Of a stretch of 7,572 nucleotides of DNA, positions 1-6,941 are shown in pieces. Numbering within the stretch: the first letter of the stretch is position 1; every line of letters begins with the position of its first letter. The translations under genes and the position numbers were made by a program. Source of the stretch: an uncultured Verrucomicrobia subdivision 3 bacterium (lineage in GTDB: Bacteria > Verrucomicrobiota > Verrucomicrobiae > Limisphaerales > UBA11358); the NCBI GenBank assembly GCA_903921455.1, contig CAIXPZ010000312.1, positions 1-7,572 of the forward strand, read 5' to 3'. The notes beneath the pieces are model-generated. The model had not been told where the DNA came from. It saw nothing but the letters and a program-made list of their open reading frames with translations, and made no database searches.

Positions 1-1
1 C

Positions 2-52
2 AGCAGCGAGGCCGGTCTGGAGACTTATCATTACGGAGTGAGTTTGTCATGA
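2..52 (+). CDS. Probable 3' end of an upstream gene (partial, last 16 codons)
   Basis: Frame 2 is open from the window edge and reads SSEAGLETYHYGVSLS before a TGA at 50-52. That stop overlaps the helicase start codon as ATGA (49-52), the usual stop/start arrangement of translationally coupled operon genes. This overlap is the main reason to prefer frame 2 over the two other readings. Frame 3 also ends in a TGA, at 39-41, and frame 1 simply continues into the helicase. The visible residues match no family I can name. If real, the helicase is not the first gene of its operon, and its partner lies to the left of this window. Confidence 0.4.
   Translation, partial: SSEAGLETYHYGVSLS
35..38 (+). 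promoter_or_regulatory. Ribosome binding site of the SNF2 helicase gene
   Basis: GGAG ends 10 nt before the ATG at 49. It decides the start, because the reading frame is open all the way to base 1. It lies inside the putative upstream coding frame, which fits translational coupling through the ATGA overlap. Confidence 0.55.
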
Positions 53-2871
53 GTTCCGCCCCCGAAAAATTGAGTCCGAACGACCGGGTCCGCGTTTCCG
101 GTCGCTACGAACTCGGCATTGGCGAGGTGTTGCGCCTGTCCGAAACCGGCGGCATTTACGCCGCCGATGTCGTCTTTGAAAACCGCGCCGGGCGGCGCCT
201 GGAAACGTTGCCGGTGCAGCGGTTGGAAAAGGCCATGTCCCCGTGGGATAAATTGCGCGCCGGCCAGTTTGACAATTCCAAGGATTTCCTGCTGCGCCAG
301 CTCGCGTGGCAGTTCGCGCTCGGCAACACCGGCGGCGAACTCACCAATTCGCGCACCCAGCTTTTGCCGCATCAGATTTTGCTCACGCATGACGTGGTCA
401 AAATGCAGCGCCGCCGCCTGCTCATCGCCGACGAGGTCGGCCTCGGCAAGACCATCGAAACCGGCATGGTCATCCGTGAACTCATCGTGCGCGGCGAGGC
501 CAAGCGCGTGCTCATCCTCTGCCCGGCGGGCCTCATCAAAAACTGGCAGAACGAATTGCGCGGCTGCTTCCGCCTGGAATTTGAAGTGCTCGGCGTGGAC
601 TTCCACGATTCCGCCCCCGGCGTGTGGGAAAACAAGAATCGCGTCATCGCCTCCATTGACACCGTCAAGCGTCCGGCGCGCATGGAGCGCCTGATGAATG
701 CCCCGCGCTTCGATCTCATCATCGTGGACGAGGCGCACCACGTCAGCCGTATCCGCTACGGCAAGAAACAGCAAACTACGCAGAATTACCGGCTCATGGA
801 GGCGTTGCAGGGCCACACCCGCGATTTGCTGTTCCTGTCCGCCACGCCGCACCAGGGCGACAATTTCCAGTTCTGGTCGCTCATCAACTTGCTCGACAGT
901 CATCTGTTTGATTCCCCGGAGGCGATGATTTCCCATCGCAGCCTGTTGAATCGCGTCATGGTTCGCCGCAACAAGCGCGAAGTGGTGGATGCCAATGGCA
1001 AGGCGCTGTTCGTTCGCCGTCAGGTTCACACCGAGACGTTCGAGCCGGCCTTGCGCGAGCAGCGGTTCTACGAACAACTCACCGGCTATCTCCGCACCGG
1101 CTACGAAGCCGCCGGCCTTTTCCGGTCCGGTCGCACTACCAGCGCCCAGCGCGCCATCGGTTTCGTGATGACGGCGTTCCAGAAGATGATGTCGTCCAGC
1201 CCGCGTGCCATCCGGCAGGCGTTGCGCCGCCGGTTGCTCGTGTTGTTGGTGCGCGAGCAGATTGAAGTTGAAAAAAAACGCCGCTCAAATTTCGAGCCGG
1301 AACTCGCCACGAAATACGTCATGTTACAGGATGAAATGCGGCTGCTTGCCCGCGAAATCCTCCTGACCACCGACACGGTCATCAGCGACGAAGACGCGGA
1401 TGCCTATATCGCGCAAGTGCGGCAGCGCATTGCCCGCAAGCTGGCGGAGATGGAGGAAACCACCGAATGGTCGCTGGACTCCGACGAGGAAGGCGATGAA
1501 GGCGTCTATGCCGACGCCGAGATTCCCGACGAATCATCTTTGGTGCGTGAACTCATCGGCTTGGTCCCCGAGGGCACTGACCGGAAGTTTGACCGACTGC
1601 TTTCCGTGATCACCGGCCTGCGCGCCGAGAATCACGGCGAGCGATTCATCATTTTCACGCAGTATCGCGAGACGCTCGAATTTCTGCGCCTTGAGTTGTC
1701 GAAGATTTACGGGGCGGACAAAATCGCGACCATCAAGGGCGGGCCGTTGGACGACAAGATCGAAGCGGCCGAGCGGTTTTGGGATGAGAACGGCGCGAAG
1801 TTTCTGATTTCCACCTCCGCCGGCGGCGAGGGCATCAATCTCCAGTGCGCCCGCGTGCTGTTCAATTACGACCTGCCGTGGAATCCGATGGCTGTCGAGC
1901 AGCGCATCGGCCGCATCCATCGTTACGGCCAGAAGGAAGTCGCCCAGGTTTACAACCTCATCGCCCGCGACACGGTCGAAGAACGCATTTACGGATTGCT
2001 CACCGACAAGTTGCAGGCCGTCGCCAAGGCCATCGGCAAGACCGACCGCGAAACCGGCGAACCGTTGGAAGATTTCCGCCTCGATATTCTCGGCTTCCTT
2101 GGCTCGAATCCGAACTACCAGCAGTTGTTTAAGCAGGCGCTCATTGACAAGGACTACCAGCGCACGGCTCGCCAGATTCAAGACATGATGGAGCAGGCGC
2201 AGAGTGCCCGGACGGCCTTGATGGAACTGTCGCAGGATTTGACCTACTTCAATCTGGAACACTACCGGCGCATTTCCGGTCGGTTCAATCTGCGGCAGTT
2301 GGGAGTCTGGTGTCGGGATGCAGTCATCCGCCTGGGCGGCACGGTGCTGCCGGTCGGCGAGTTCTGGCAGATTCTCACGCCGGATTGTTTGAAGACGTTT
2401 TCGCAGGTCGCGCCCAAATACGACTTCGTCTCGTTCGACCGCGAACTCGCCATGCGCAAAAAGAAATGCGAGCTGCTGGGCCTCGGCCATCCGCTGGTGG
2501 ACGCGCTGGTCGCCTACCTGCAAAACGCGCCATTCAGCGGCGACGCCACCCTCCTTCCCGCCGATGGCGCGAAGCCGGGCATCGTCGAGGCCCGCTACCG
2601 GGTGACGTGGGATCGCGCCGACCAAGGCTCGTCGTCATCCGTGGTTCGCGTCGCCGTCAACGGCGAATGCACCGTGGACGAAGGCGGCTTCGATGCCGAG
2701 CGGCTGGAAACCGGCCAGCTCGCGCCCAACACCGCGCCGCTCAAATTGCCCGTGGAAGCCGAAGCCCGGACCGATGAAGCCATCCGCCTCTGGACCGCCT
2801 CCCGCCGCACCGAAATGCCCGAAGGCACCATCGTCCGCTACGACCTCCTGGGCGTGTCGGCAGCGGTATGA
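49..2871 (+). CDS. SNF2-family DEAH-box ATPase/helicase, RapA-like, 940 aa
   Basis: Cytoplasmic superfamily 2 motor predicted to use ATP to translocate on nucleic acid or remodel nucleoprotein. Residues about 10-60 look like the Tudor/SH3-like barrel at the N terminus of RapA (ELGIGEV resembles RapA's ELGLGTV). Motor motifs are all intact: Walker A in ADEVGLGKT (127-135), DEAH at 227-230, SATP at 264-267, FTQYR at 536-540, STSAGGEGINLQ (588-599) and the arginine finger region QRIGRIHRYGQ (618-628). An insert at about 340-515 is helical and ends in an acidic run (about 477-487). The tail (about 690-940) has a GHPLVDAL motif (813-820) seen in defence-type SNF2 helicases and no other domain I recognise. 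GGAG at 35-38 is spaced 10 nt before the ATG and supports this start, although the frame stays open to the window edge. RapA itself, a DISARM DrmD or a BREX-type helicase are possible relatives. The family is certain and the subfamily is not. Confidence 0.93.
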   Translation: MSSAPEKLSPNDRVRVSGRYELGIGEVLRLSETGGIYAADVVFENRAGRRLETLPVQRLEKAMSPWDKLRAGQFDNSKDFLLRQLAWQFALGNTGGELTNSRTQLLPHQILLTHDVVKMQRRRLLIADEVGLGKTIETGMVIRELIVRGEAKRVLILCPAGLIKNWQNELRGCFRLEFEVLGVDFHDSAPGVWENKNRVIASIDTVKRPARMERLMNAPRFDLIIVDEAHHVSRIRYGKKQQTTQNYRLMEALQGHTRDLLFLSATPHQGDNFQFWSLINLLDSHLFDSPEAMISHRSLLNRVMVRRNKREVVDANGKALFVRRQVHTETFEPALREQRFYEQLTGYLRTGYEAAGLFRSGRTTSAQRAIGFVMTAFQKMMSSSPRAIRQALRRRLLVLLVREQIEVEKKRRSNFEPELATKYVMLQDEMRLLAREILLTTDTVISDEDADAYIAQVRQRIARKLAEMEETTEWSLDSDEEGDEGVYADAEIPDESSLVRELIGLVPEGTDRKFDRLLSVITGLRAENHGERFIIFTQYRETLEFLRLELSKIYGADKIATIKGGPLDDKIEAAERFWDENGAKFLISTSAGGEGINLQCARVLFNYDLPWNPMAVEQRIGRIHRYGQKEVAQVYNLIARDTVEERIYGLLTDKLQAVAKAIGKTDRETGEPLEDFRLDILGFLGSNPNYQQLFKQALIDKDYQRTARQIQDMMEQAQSARTALMELSQDLTYFNLEHYRRISGRFNLRQLGVWCRDAVIRLGGTVLPVGEFWQILTPDCLKTFSQVAPKYDFVSFDRELAMRKKKCELLGLGHPLVDALVAYLQNAPFSGDATLLPADGAKPGIVEARYRVTWDRADQGSSSSVVRVAVNGECTVDEGGFDAERLETGQLAPNTAPLKLPVEAEARTDEAIRLWTASRRTEMPEGTIVRYDLLGVSAAV

Positions 2872-2878
2872 TTTTTTT

Positions 2879-2900
2879 GCTTTATGAAAGCTCCTTTTTT
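2879..2900 (+). terminator. Weak intrinsic-terminator-like hairpin after the helicase
   Basis: GCTTT (2879-2883), a 3-nt ATG loop, and AAAGC (2887-2891) form a perfect 5-bp stem. It is followed by TCC and six T residues (2895-2900). The hairpin begins eight bases after the helicase stop codon. The stem is short and has only two G-C pairs, so it would terminate inefficiently. If it works, the downstream AlbA_2-RRM gene needs its own promoter or is expressed at a reduced level by read-through. Confidence 0.35.
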
Positions 2901-2908
2901 CTCGACAG

Positions 2909-2924
2909 TTGATTTAACCATCAA
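2909..2924. repeat. Short inverted repeat TTGAT-6-ATCAA upstream of the AlbA_2-RRM gene
   Basis: TTGAT (2909-2913) and ATCAA (2920-2924) are perfect complements separated by 6 nt, centred about 20 nt upstream of the ATG at 2938. The position suits an operator for a dimeric regulator, and the gene itself encodes a winged helix that could act on it. In such AT-rich DNA a 5-bp arm is only weak evidence. A -35-like TCGACA lies at 2902-2907, but no convincing -10 follows at the right distance. Confidence 0.25.
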
Positions 2925-2937
2925 AAAATAAAAAATC

Positions 2938-5055
2938 ATGGACGCACTTAAAATTAAAGAGCGCATTGAAAAAACCATCGAACTAGGAGAGAGTCAGTTT
3001 AGAGAATTTAAAAGTGCGTGGGAGGGTCCGCCTGGCTCTAAAAAGGCGCGCGATCCTAAGAGCATTGCAAAGGACATAGCAGAAACACTCGTTGCGTTCG
3101 CGAATGCAGACGGCGGCGAAATTCTAATAGGCGTGGAGGACGACGGCACTATTACAGGGCATTCATTCAAGGAAGAAACAGTAATATATTTGCTTAACGC
3201 TCCCAAGACGGGTGTTCATTCGGATACACCGCTTCAAAGCGTAGTTGCAAGAAAAGTGCCAATAGAGAAGCTGGAGATTTTTTATTTTGCCGTCGAGAAA
3301 AGCACCCAAACACTTCACCAAACAAGTGACGGCCGCTGCCTACAGCGACATGATAGTGAAAATAGGCCCGTTTCAGCGGTTCAAATCCAGTTCGAACGAC
3401 AGGAGCAAATCTCTCGTGAATACGATAGGCATTTTATAGATGGGGGAGAGGTTTCTCATTTGGACTACAAAGTCATTAAAAGAGTTTCAGACCATATAAC
3501 AAAAGGGATGTCGTCTGAAAAATGTCTCCAATTCTTGGGCCTAGCGGAATATGGAGTTGGAACATTTCGTATCCGCCGAGCGGCGCTTTTACTATTCGCA
3601 ACGGATATAAGCCGATGGCACCCTCGATGTGAGGTTAAAATTGTTCGCGTGCGTGGCACGGAGTTAAAGACAGGCAAAGAGTATAACGCAGAACCTGATG
3701 AATTTGCTGCAGGCAATATCCTGCAACTCGTAACGTCAGCATGGGAAAAGCTACGTCCTCACCTAGTTGAAACAAAACTAGCACCGGATGCTCTTTTTAA
3801 GGAGCGAATCATGTATCCTGAAAACGCATGTCAGGAGGCATTGATAAATGCCATTGCTCATCGTGATTATAGTATCGAGGGGCAAAACATAGAAATTCTG
3901 ATTTTTGATGATCGCATGGAGGTCCATTCACCTGGCGGCCTTTTATCTACGGTCAAAATTGACGAGCTGAAAATGCTGAAAGGGCTGCATGAATCAAGAA
4001 ACGCCTTAATAGCGCGGACGCTTCGCGAGATAGGCTATGTTCGTGAAATGGGCGAAGGGATGCGAAGAATTTATTCGTTGATGCGGGATGCAGATCTGGT
4101 CGCTCCCGACCTTGTGTCGAGTCCGGGTAGATTTACAATAATACTAAAACACAAATCCGTTTTTAGCGATGCAGATCAAAGATGGTTGGATGGCTTTGCG
4201 CCATTTAAACTAACACGAGAAGAAATGCTAGTAATGTTGTTGGGACGTGAAGGCGGTTTACTTTCACCCCAACAAATCTATGATCGTTTGGAATTGGTTG
4301 ATTGGGATGTTTACCGAGTTATTATCGAGGGAATGCAAGCCAAAGGGCTGCTGCAAAACGCCATTTCAGAGATTAAGAAAAAAACGATGGCCAAAAGGAA
4401 GGGTGTTTCACAGCGCGAAATTCCACGCATAATCATTCGACAGCCAGAGGAATGTGAAAAGGCGCTGAAAGAACTTTTTGAAGTTATCGGGTCGAACAGC
4501 ACATCGCAAATTGATAACTTTTACTTGGTCAAAATAAAAAATCTTCTGCCGCCAGAAAATATCTATGCGCTCGGGGGCGGCAATGTCCGATTCTCCCAAT
4601 CACTCGTGAAGCTTGGTTTGATCGGTGAGGGAAGAATACCTACGTCATCGTTGGTGAGTCTTTGGAAAAGTAGGTCAGCAACAAAACAACCACATCCTGC
4701 CAACATTGCCGGAAAAACATATATTCAATCGCCCAGCCGTCCTGCTGTCAGACCGACCCCGTTGCCTAGTAAGCCATCTGTAGTGACCACCCAAGCCGCA
4801 CCTAAATCGGCGGAATTATTTGTGGGGAATGTGAACTACGCTGCAAAGGAAGAAGAGGTAATTGAGTTTTTTTCACAGTGTGGAACCGTTGCCTCTGCAA
4901 AAATGCCAATTGATTTTTACTCCGGCAAAGGGCGCGGTTTTGCATTTGTGTGTATGGCAAATTTGGAACAGGCCCAACAAGCGATCCAGCAGTTGAACGG
5001 CCAACCATTTAAGGGCTGGCCTCTTCGAGTTAATTTTTACAAACCGAGATCGTGA
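2938..5055 (+). CDS. Schlafen-like AlbA_2 / RecG-C-like ATPase protein fused to a C-terminal RRM, 705 aa
   Basis: A multidomain cytoplasmic protein. Residues about 15-140 are the AlbA_2 domain (Pfam name; formerly AAA_4). They show the E19-x3-E23-F-K opening and the AFANADGGEILIGVEDDG segment (53-70). Residues about 293-400 form the GHKL-type ATPase-like half found in COG2865 'RecG C-terminal' proteins: E300-A-L-I-N304-A-I-A-H308-R-D-Y, the SPGGL loop (331-335) and RNALIARTLREIGYVREMG (354-372). A winged helix follows (about 425-475), then a region of unknown fold (485-580) and a Pro/Ser/Thr-rich linker (580-625). Residues 626-702 are a full RRM, with RNP2 LFVGNV (627-632) and RNP1 RGFAFVCM (666-673), aromatics F628, F668 and F670 present, and an end three residues later. 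Family members of the AlbA_2 class usually end after the winged helix. No Shine-Dalgarno precedes the ATG, and the leader is almost pure A/T. Codons such as ATA, CTA and AGA are common here, unlike the helicase, which suggests separate acquisition. Confidence 0.92.
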   Translation: MDALKIKERIEKTIELGESQFREFKSAWEGPPGSKKARDPKSIAKDIAETLVAFANADGGEILIGVEDDGTITGHSFKEETVIYLLNAPKTGVHSDTPLQSVVARKVPIEKLEIFYFAVEKSTQTLHQTSDGRCLQRHDSENRPVSAVQIQFERQEQISREYDRHFIDGGEVSHLDYKVIKRVSDHITKGMSSEKCLQFLGLAEYGVGTFRIRRAALLLFATDISRWHPRCEVKIVRVRGTELKTGKEYNAEPDEFAAGNILQLVTSAWEKLRPHLVETKLAPDALFKERIMYPENACQEALINAIAHRDYSIEGQNIEILIFDDRMEVHSPGGLLSTVKIDELKMLKGLHESRNALIARTLREIGYVREMGEGMRRIYSLMRDADLVAPDLVSSPGRFTIILKHKSVFSDADQRWLDGFAPFKLTREEMLVMLLGREGGLLSPQQIYDRLELVDWDVYRVIIEGMQAKGLLQNAISEIKKKTMAKRKGVSQREIPRIIIRQPEECEKALKELFEVIGSNSTSQIDNFYLVKIKNLLPPENIYALGGGNVRFSQSLVKLGLIGEGRIPTSSLVSLWKSRSATKQPHPANIAGKTYIQSPSRPAVRPTPLPSKPSVVTTQAAPKSAELFVGNVNYAAKEEEVIEFFSQCGTVASAKMPIDFYSGKGRGFAFVCMANLEQAQQAIQQLNGQPFKGWPLRVNFYKPRS

Positions 5056-5062
5056 CGTGTTA

Positions 5063-5083
5063 GGTTCAATCCCTCGGATAACC
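5063..5083. terminator. Imperfect hairpin between convergent genes
   Basis: GGTT (5063-5066), a CA bulge, ATCC (5069-5072), a CTC loop, GGAT (5076-5079) and AACC (5080-5083) fold into an 8-bp stem with a 2-nt bulge and a 3-nt loop. It fills the 32-bp gap between the stop codons of the AlbA_2-RRM gene and the oppositely oriented DUF262 gene, where a shared bidirectional terminator is expected. There is no T-tract on either side, so it is not a classical intrinsic terminator. Confidence 0.4.
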
Positions 5084-5087
5084 CAGT

Positions 5088-6677
5088 TCAAACACCAAGA
5101 AACTTGTTGGCTGCGTTAGTCAATAACCGCCTGCGCTCCTTTAGGAAGTCGTCATAACGCTCCAACCGCCAGAGACTCCGGTCTGTGGGAATACATTGCT
5201 TTTCCAATTGTAGGTCCGACACATGCACCCGGTTCATATACGTTGCCGGCGCTTCCGCCCCAACATTCAAGTTGCAACTGGCACTGATCACCGTGTAGTT
5301 GCCAAACGTGTTGATGACATCATCACCTCGACCATGTTTTCGCAACAACGCTTTCGGAAAGAAGTGATGCAAATGCAGTTCGGCATTATGGCCTTGAATT
5401 TTGCCATTGAGACGAAAATGGCTGTCGCACCAGTCCCGCGCATCATTGTCAGCCAGCATGGACAAATAGACCGATGTCACCGGGCCGGTTATTCTCGACA
5501 CTTCAAAGTCACGCGGCTTCAGCTTGCGCAAGTCGCGCGATGTCGCCTTCCATAGTTGTCGAACCGTCATGCTTTCATTTAGCCGGCGAAGCAGCCTGTC
5601 GATTTCGGTATGCACCGCCCCGCTGAAATGAGCGCGAACTCCCGCCAGTAACAACCAACGCCGTGCCAACTCAGCATCGCGTTCCGCAATTCCGTCGTTT
5701 TCGGCCGCAAGCACAACCAGTGGAACCAGCGCGTTGAACGACGGAATCAAATCTGATGACGGCCATCCCACCGTTGCCGTCAGAAATCTTATGACATGGC
5801 CCAAGCCTCGTTCAGTCTTGCGCCAAGCCTCCCTTATTTCTTTTGGCGTGTAATCGGCCCACGCATTTTTGGCCTTTGTTTGCAGCCGTCCGGTGCAAAC
5901 TGCCAGAAGACATTGAGTCAGGAAGGGCATCGTGAAGCCGAATTTCGGCCACTTCTGAGCGACGCGGTGTATTTCGTTGGTCGCTAATCCCTGCACCTTG
6001 ACAGCGAGCTCGGCCAGGAAGAGGTCGCTCTTGCTTAATTTCCTCCCCGTCGAGTTGAAGCGGATAAATAATTCCGTGGCCACGCCATAATCATCCGTCT
6101 CAAATTCAATCACACCGACACTATACTCAAGCAGCCTCTGTAGGTTGCTTAAATCCTCGTCAATGCGCTTTTCGAATGAAGGTTCATATTCCTTGTCCTT
6201 TTTTATCGAGCGCAAATAATCCAGCCGGTCAAAGCGATCCTGCAATATGTCAGCGACAGAGACATACCACGGGCTACTTTTATTCCAATCTTTCTGCCAG
6301 ACAAATGTGTCATAGCCATCCTTCTCGCGATCTGGCCAGGTGCAGAACATGAGCAAATAATCGTCGTCTGCATCCCTGACGTGAGACAATGCCGTCAAAC
6401 GTTGCTGGCCGTCTAAAAGATAACCTTCAAAATTATCTAGCAATACACCCGCTCGAAGTTTTCGTCCGTGAAAATGCTTCCCTGTCACCGCTCTTTTCGC
6501 TTTCCAGACCAGCATGTGCCCGATTGGTAGCCCGCGAAAAAGGGAGTCGAACAAATACATGACACTCTTCTTCGTCCACACAAAATCACGCTGGATTTCA
6601 GGGAGGATCAATTGCTCGTTATCAATTCTCTCCAAAAGCTTGTTCAGTGGCGTTTCCACCGTCGGCGCATTTTGCAT
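5088..6677 (-). CDS. DUF262 / GmrSD-like protein with C-terminal HNH-like motif, 529 aa
   Basis: The N-terminal half is the DUF262 (GmrSD N-terminal, ParB/Srx-like) domain. It shows LPEIQRDFVW (25-34), the LFRGLPIGHMLVWK run (46-59), the signature DGQQRLTAL (89-97) and RFNSTGRKLSKSDL (206-219). The C terminus carries an HNH-like motif of the DUF1524/GmrSD C-terminal type: H435-x-H437-H438-F-F-P441-K, then N456-T-F-G-N460-Y-T-V-I and N469. In GmrSD and related Type IV systems, DUF262 uses NTP and the HNH half cuts modified (for example glucosylated hydroxymethylcytosine) phage DNA. Both halves are present and intact in this single chain. Similar DUF262 proteins also occur as orphans of unknown role, so modification-dependent restriction is inferred. 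The ATG at 6675-6677 gives a natural N terminus (TPLNKLLERI), but only a weak purine stretch (AAAGAAA) lies upstream. The gene is convergent with the AlbA_2-RRM gene and monocistronic as seen here. Confidence 0.9.
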   Translation of the reverse strand: MQNAPTVETPLNKLLERIDNEQLILPEIQRDFVWTKKSVMYLFDSLFRGLPIGHMLVWKAKRAVTGKHFHGRKLRAGVLLDNFEGYLLDGQQRLTALSHVRDADDDYLLMFCTWPDREKDGYDTFVWQKDWNKSSPWYVSVADILQDRFDRLDYLRSIKKDKEYEPSFEKRIDEDLSNLQRLLEYSVGVIEFETDDYGVATELFIRFNSTGRKLSKSDLFLAELAVKVQGLATNEIHRVAQKWPKFGFTMPFLTQCLLAVCTGRLQTKAKNAWADYTPKEIREAWRKTERGLGHVIRFLTATVGWPSSDLIPSFNALVPLVVLAAENDGIAERDAELARRWLLLAGVRAHFSGAVHTEIDRLLRRLNESMTVRQLWKATSRDLRKLKPRDFEVSRITGPVTSVYLSMLADNDARDWCDSHFRLNGKIQGHNAELHLHHFFPKALLRKHGRGDDVINTFGNYTVISASCNLNVGAEAPATYMNRVHVSDLQLEKQCIPTDRSLWRLERYDDFLKERRRLLTNAANKFLGV

Positions 6678-6856
6678 AGATTTATGAATTTCTTTGAAAC
6701 CAAGTTTTCACGTTGGTCCGCGTCCGTTTGGCGCTTGGCTGTAAAAAGATTGTGCCGCCTCGCCCGGTGAGATTGCAATTCAAAAGGCGATGGACACCTC
6801 GCTGAAATCTTCTGCCGCCGTGTATCGCCCGCACATGCCGCCAGATTATCACACGC

Positions 6857-6912
6857 CCTGGACAATGCCTGTCCAACCGAAAATTTTCCTTCGGATTTTC
6901 GTATTGTCCAGG
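6857..6912. repeat. Compound inverted repeat beside the integrase 3' end
   Basis: CCTGGACAAT (6857-6866) and ATTGTCCAGG (6903-6912) are perfect 10-bp inverted arms. Nested inside are perfect 7-bp arms, CGAAAAT (6878-6884) and ATTTTCG (6895-6901), separated from the outer right arm by a single base. A third copy of the outer core, TGTCCA (6870-6875), can pair with the left arm to form an alternative small hairpin (GGACA 6860-6864 with TGTCC 6870-6874). The element begins 11 bp past the integrase stop in the sense of integrase transcription. Possible roles are a recombination (att/core) site, a folded single-stranded substrate, an operator or an RNA structure. The sequence does not choose among them. 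The rest of the 246-bp gap (6678-6856) shows no gene or convincing site. Confidence 0.6.
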
Positions 6913-6914
6913 CA

Positions 6915-6941
6915 CCGGCGGATTCAGTTTTTGCCCGCCGG
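6915..6941 (-). terminator. GC-rich stem-loop spanning the integrase stop codon
   Basis: CCGGCGG (6915-6921) and CCGCCGG (6935-6941) are perfect 7-bp complements with a 13-nt loop that contains the integrase TGA (6924-6926). In the integrase transcript this gives a strong all-G/C stem at the very end of the gene. No U-tract follows; instead the compound inverted repeat at 6857-6912 comes next. It may help end transcription or protect the 3' end. Confidence 0.35.

Noticed and set aside
1534..2625. Long minus-strand open frame (363 codons) inside the helicase gene
   Set aside because: It is antisense to a clearly conserved SNF2 motor. GC-rich codon periodicity creates such shadows, and the translation has no recognisable domain. 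The 348-codon antisense frame at 31-1077 is rejected for the same reason.
2884..2931. 15-codon mini-ORF (MKAPFFSTVDLTIKK) upstream of the AlbA_2-RRM gene, as a leader peptide
   Set aside because: No Shine-Dalgarno precedes it, its ATG is the loop of the terminator-like hairpin, and the peptide has no run of regulatory codons.
5061..5075. GGTTCAATCC, resembling a tRNA T-arm and so a possible tRNA-derived att site
   Set aside because: The flanking bases do not form a 5-bp T-stem, no acceptor, D or anticodon arm is present, and the same bases are better explained by the 5063-5083 hairpin.
6749..6778. Promoter for the DUF262 gene (TTGCAA, 18 nt, CACAAT on the minus strand)
   Set aside because: Each hexamer matches the sigma-70 consensus at only 4 of 6 positions, the site is about 70 nt from the ATG, and such matches are expected by chance.
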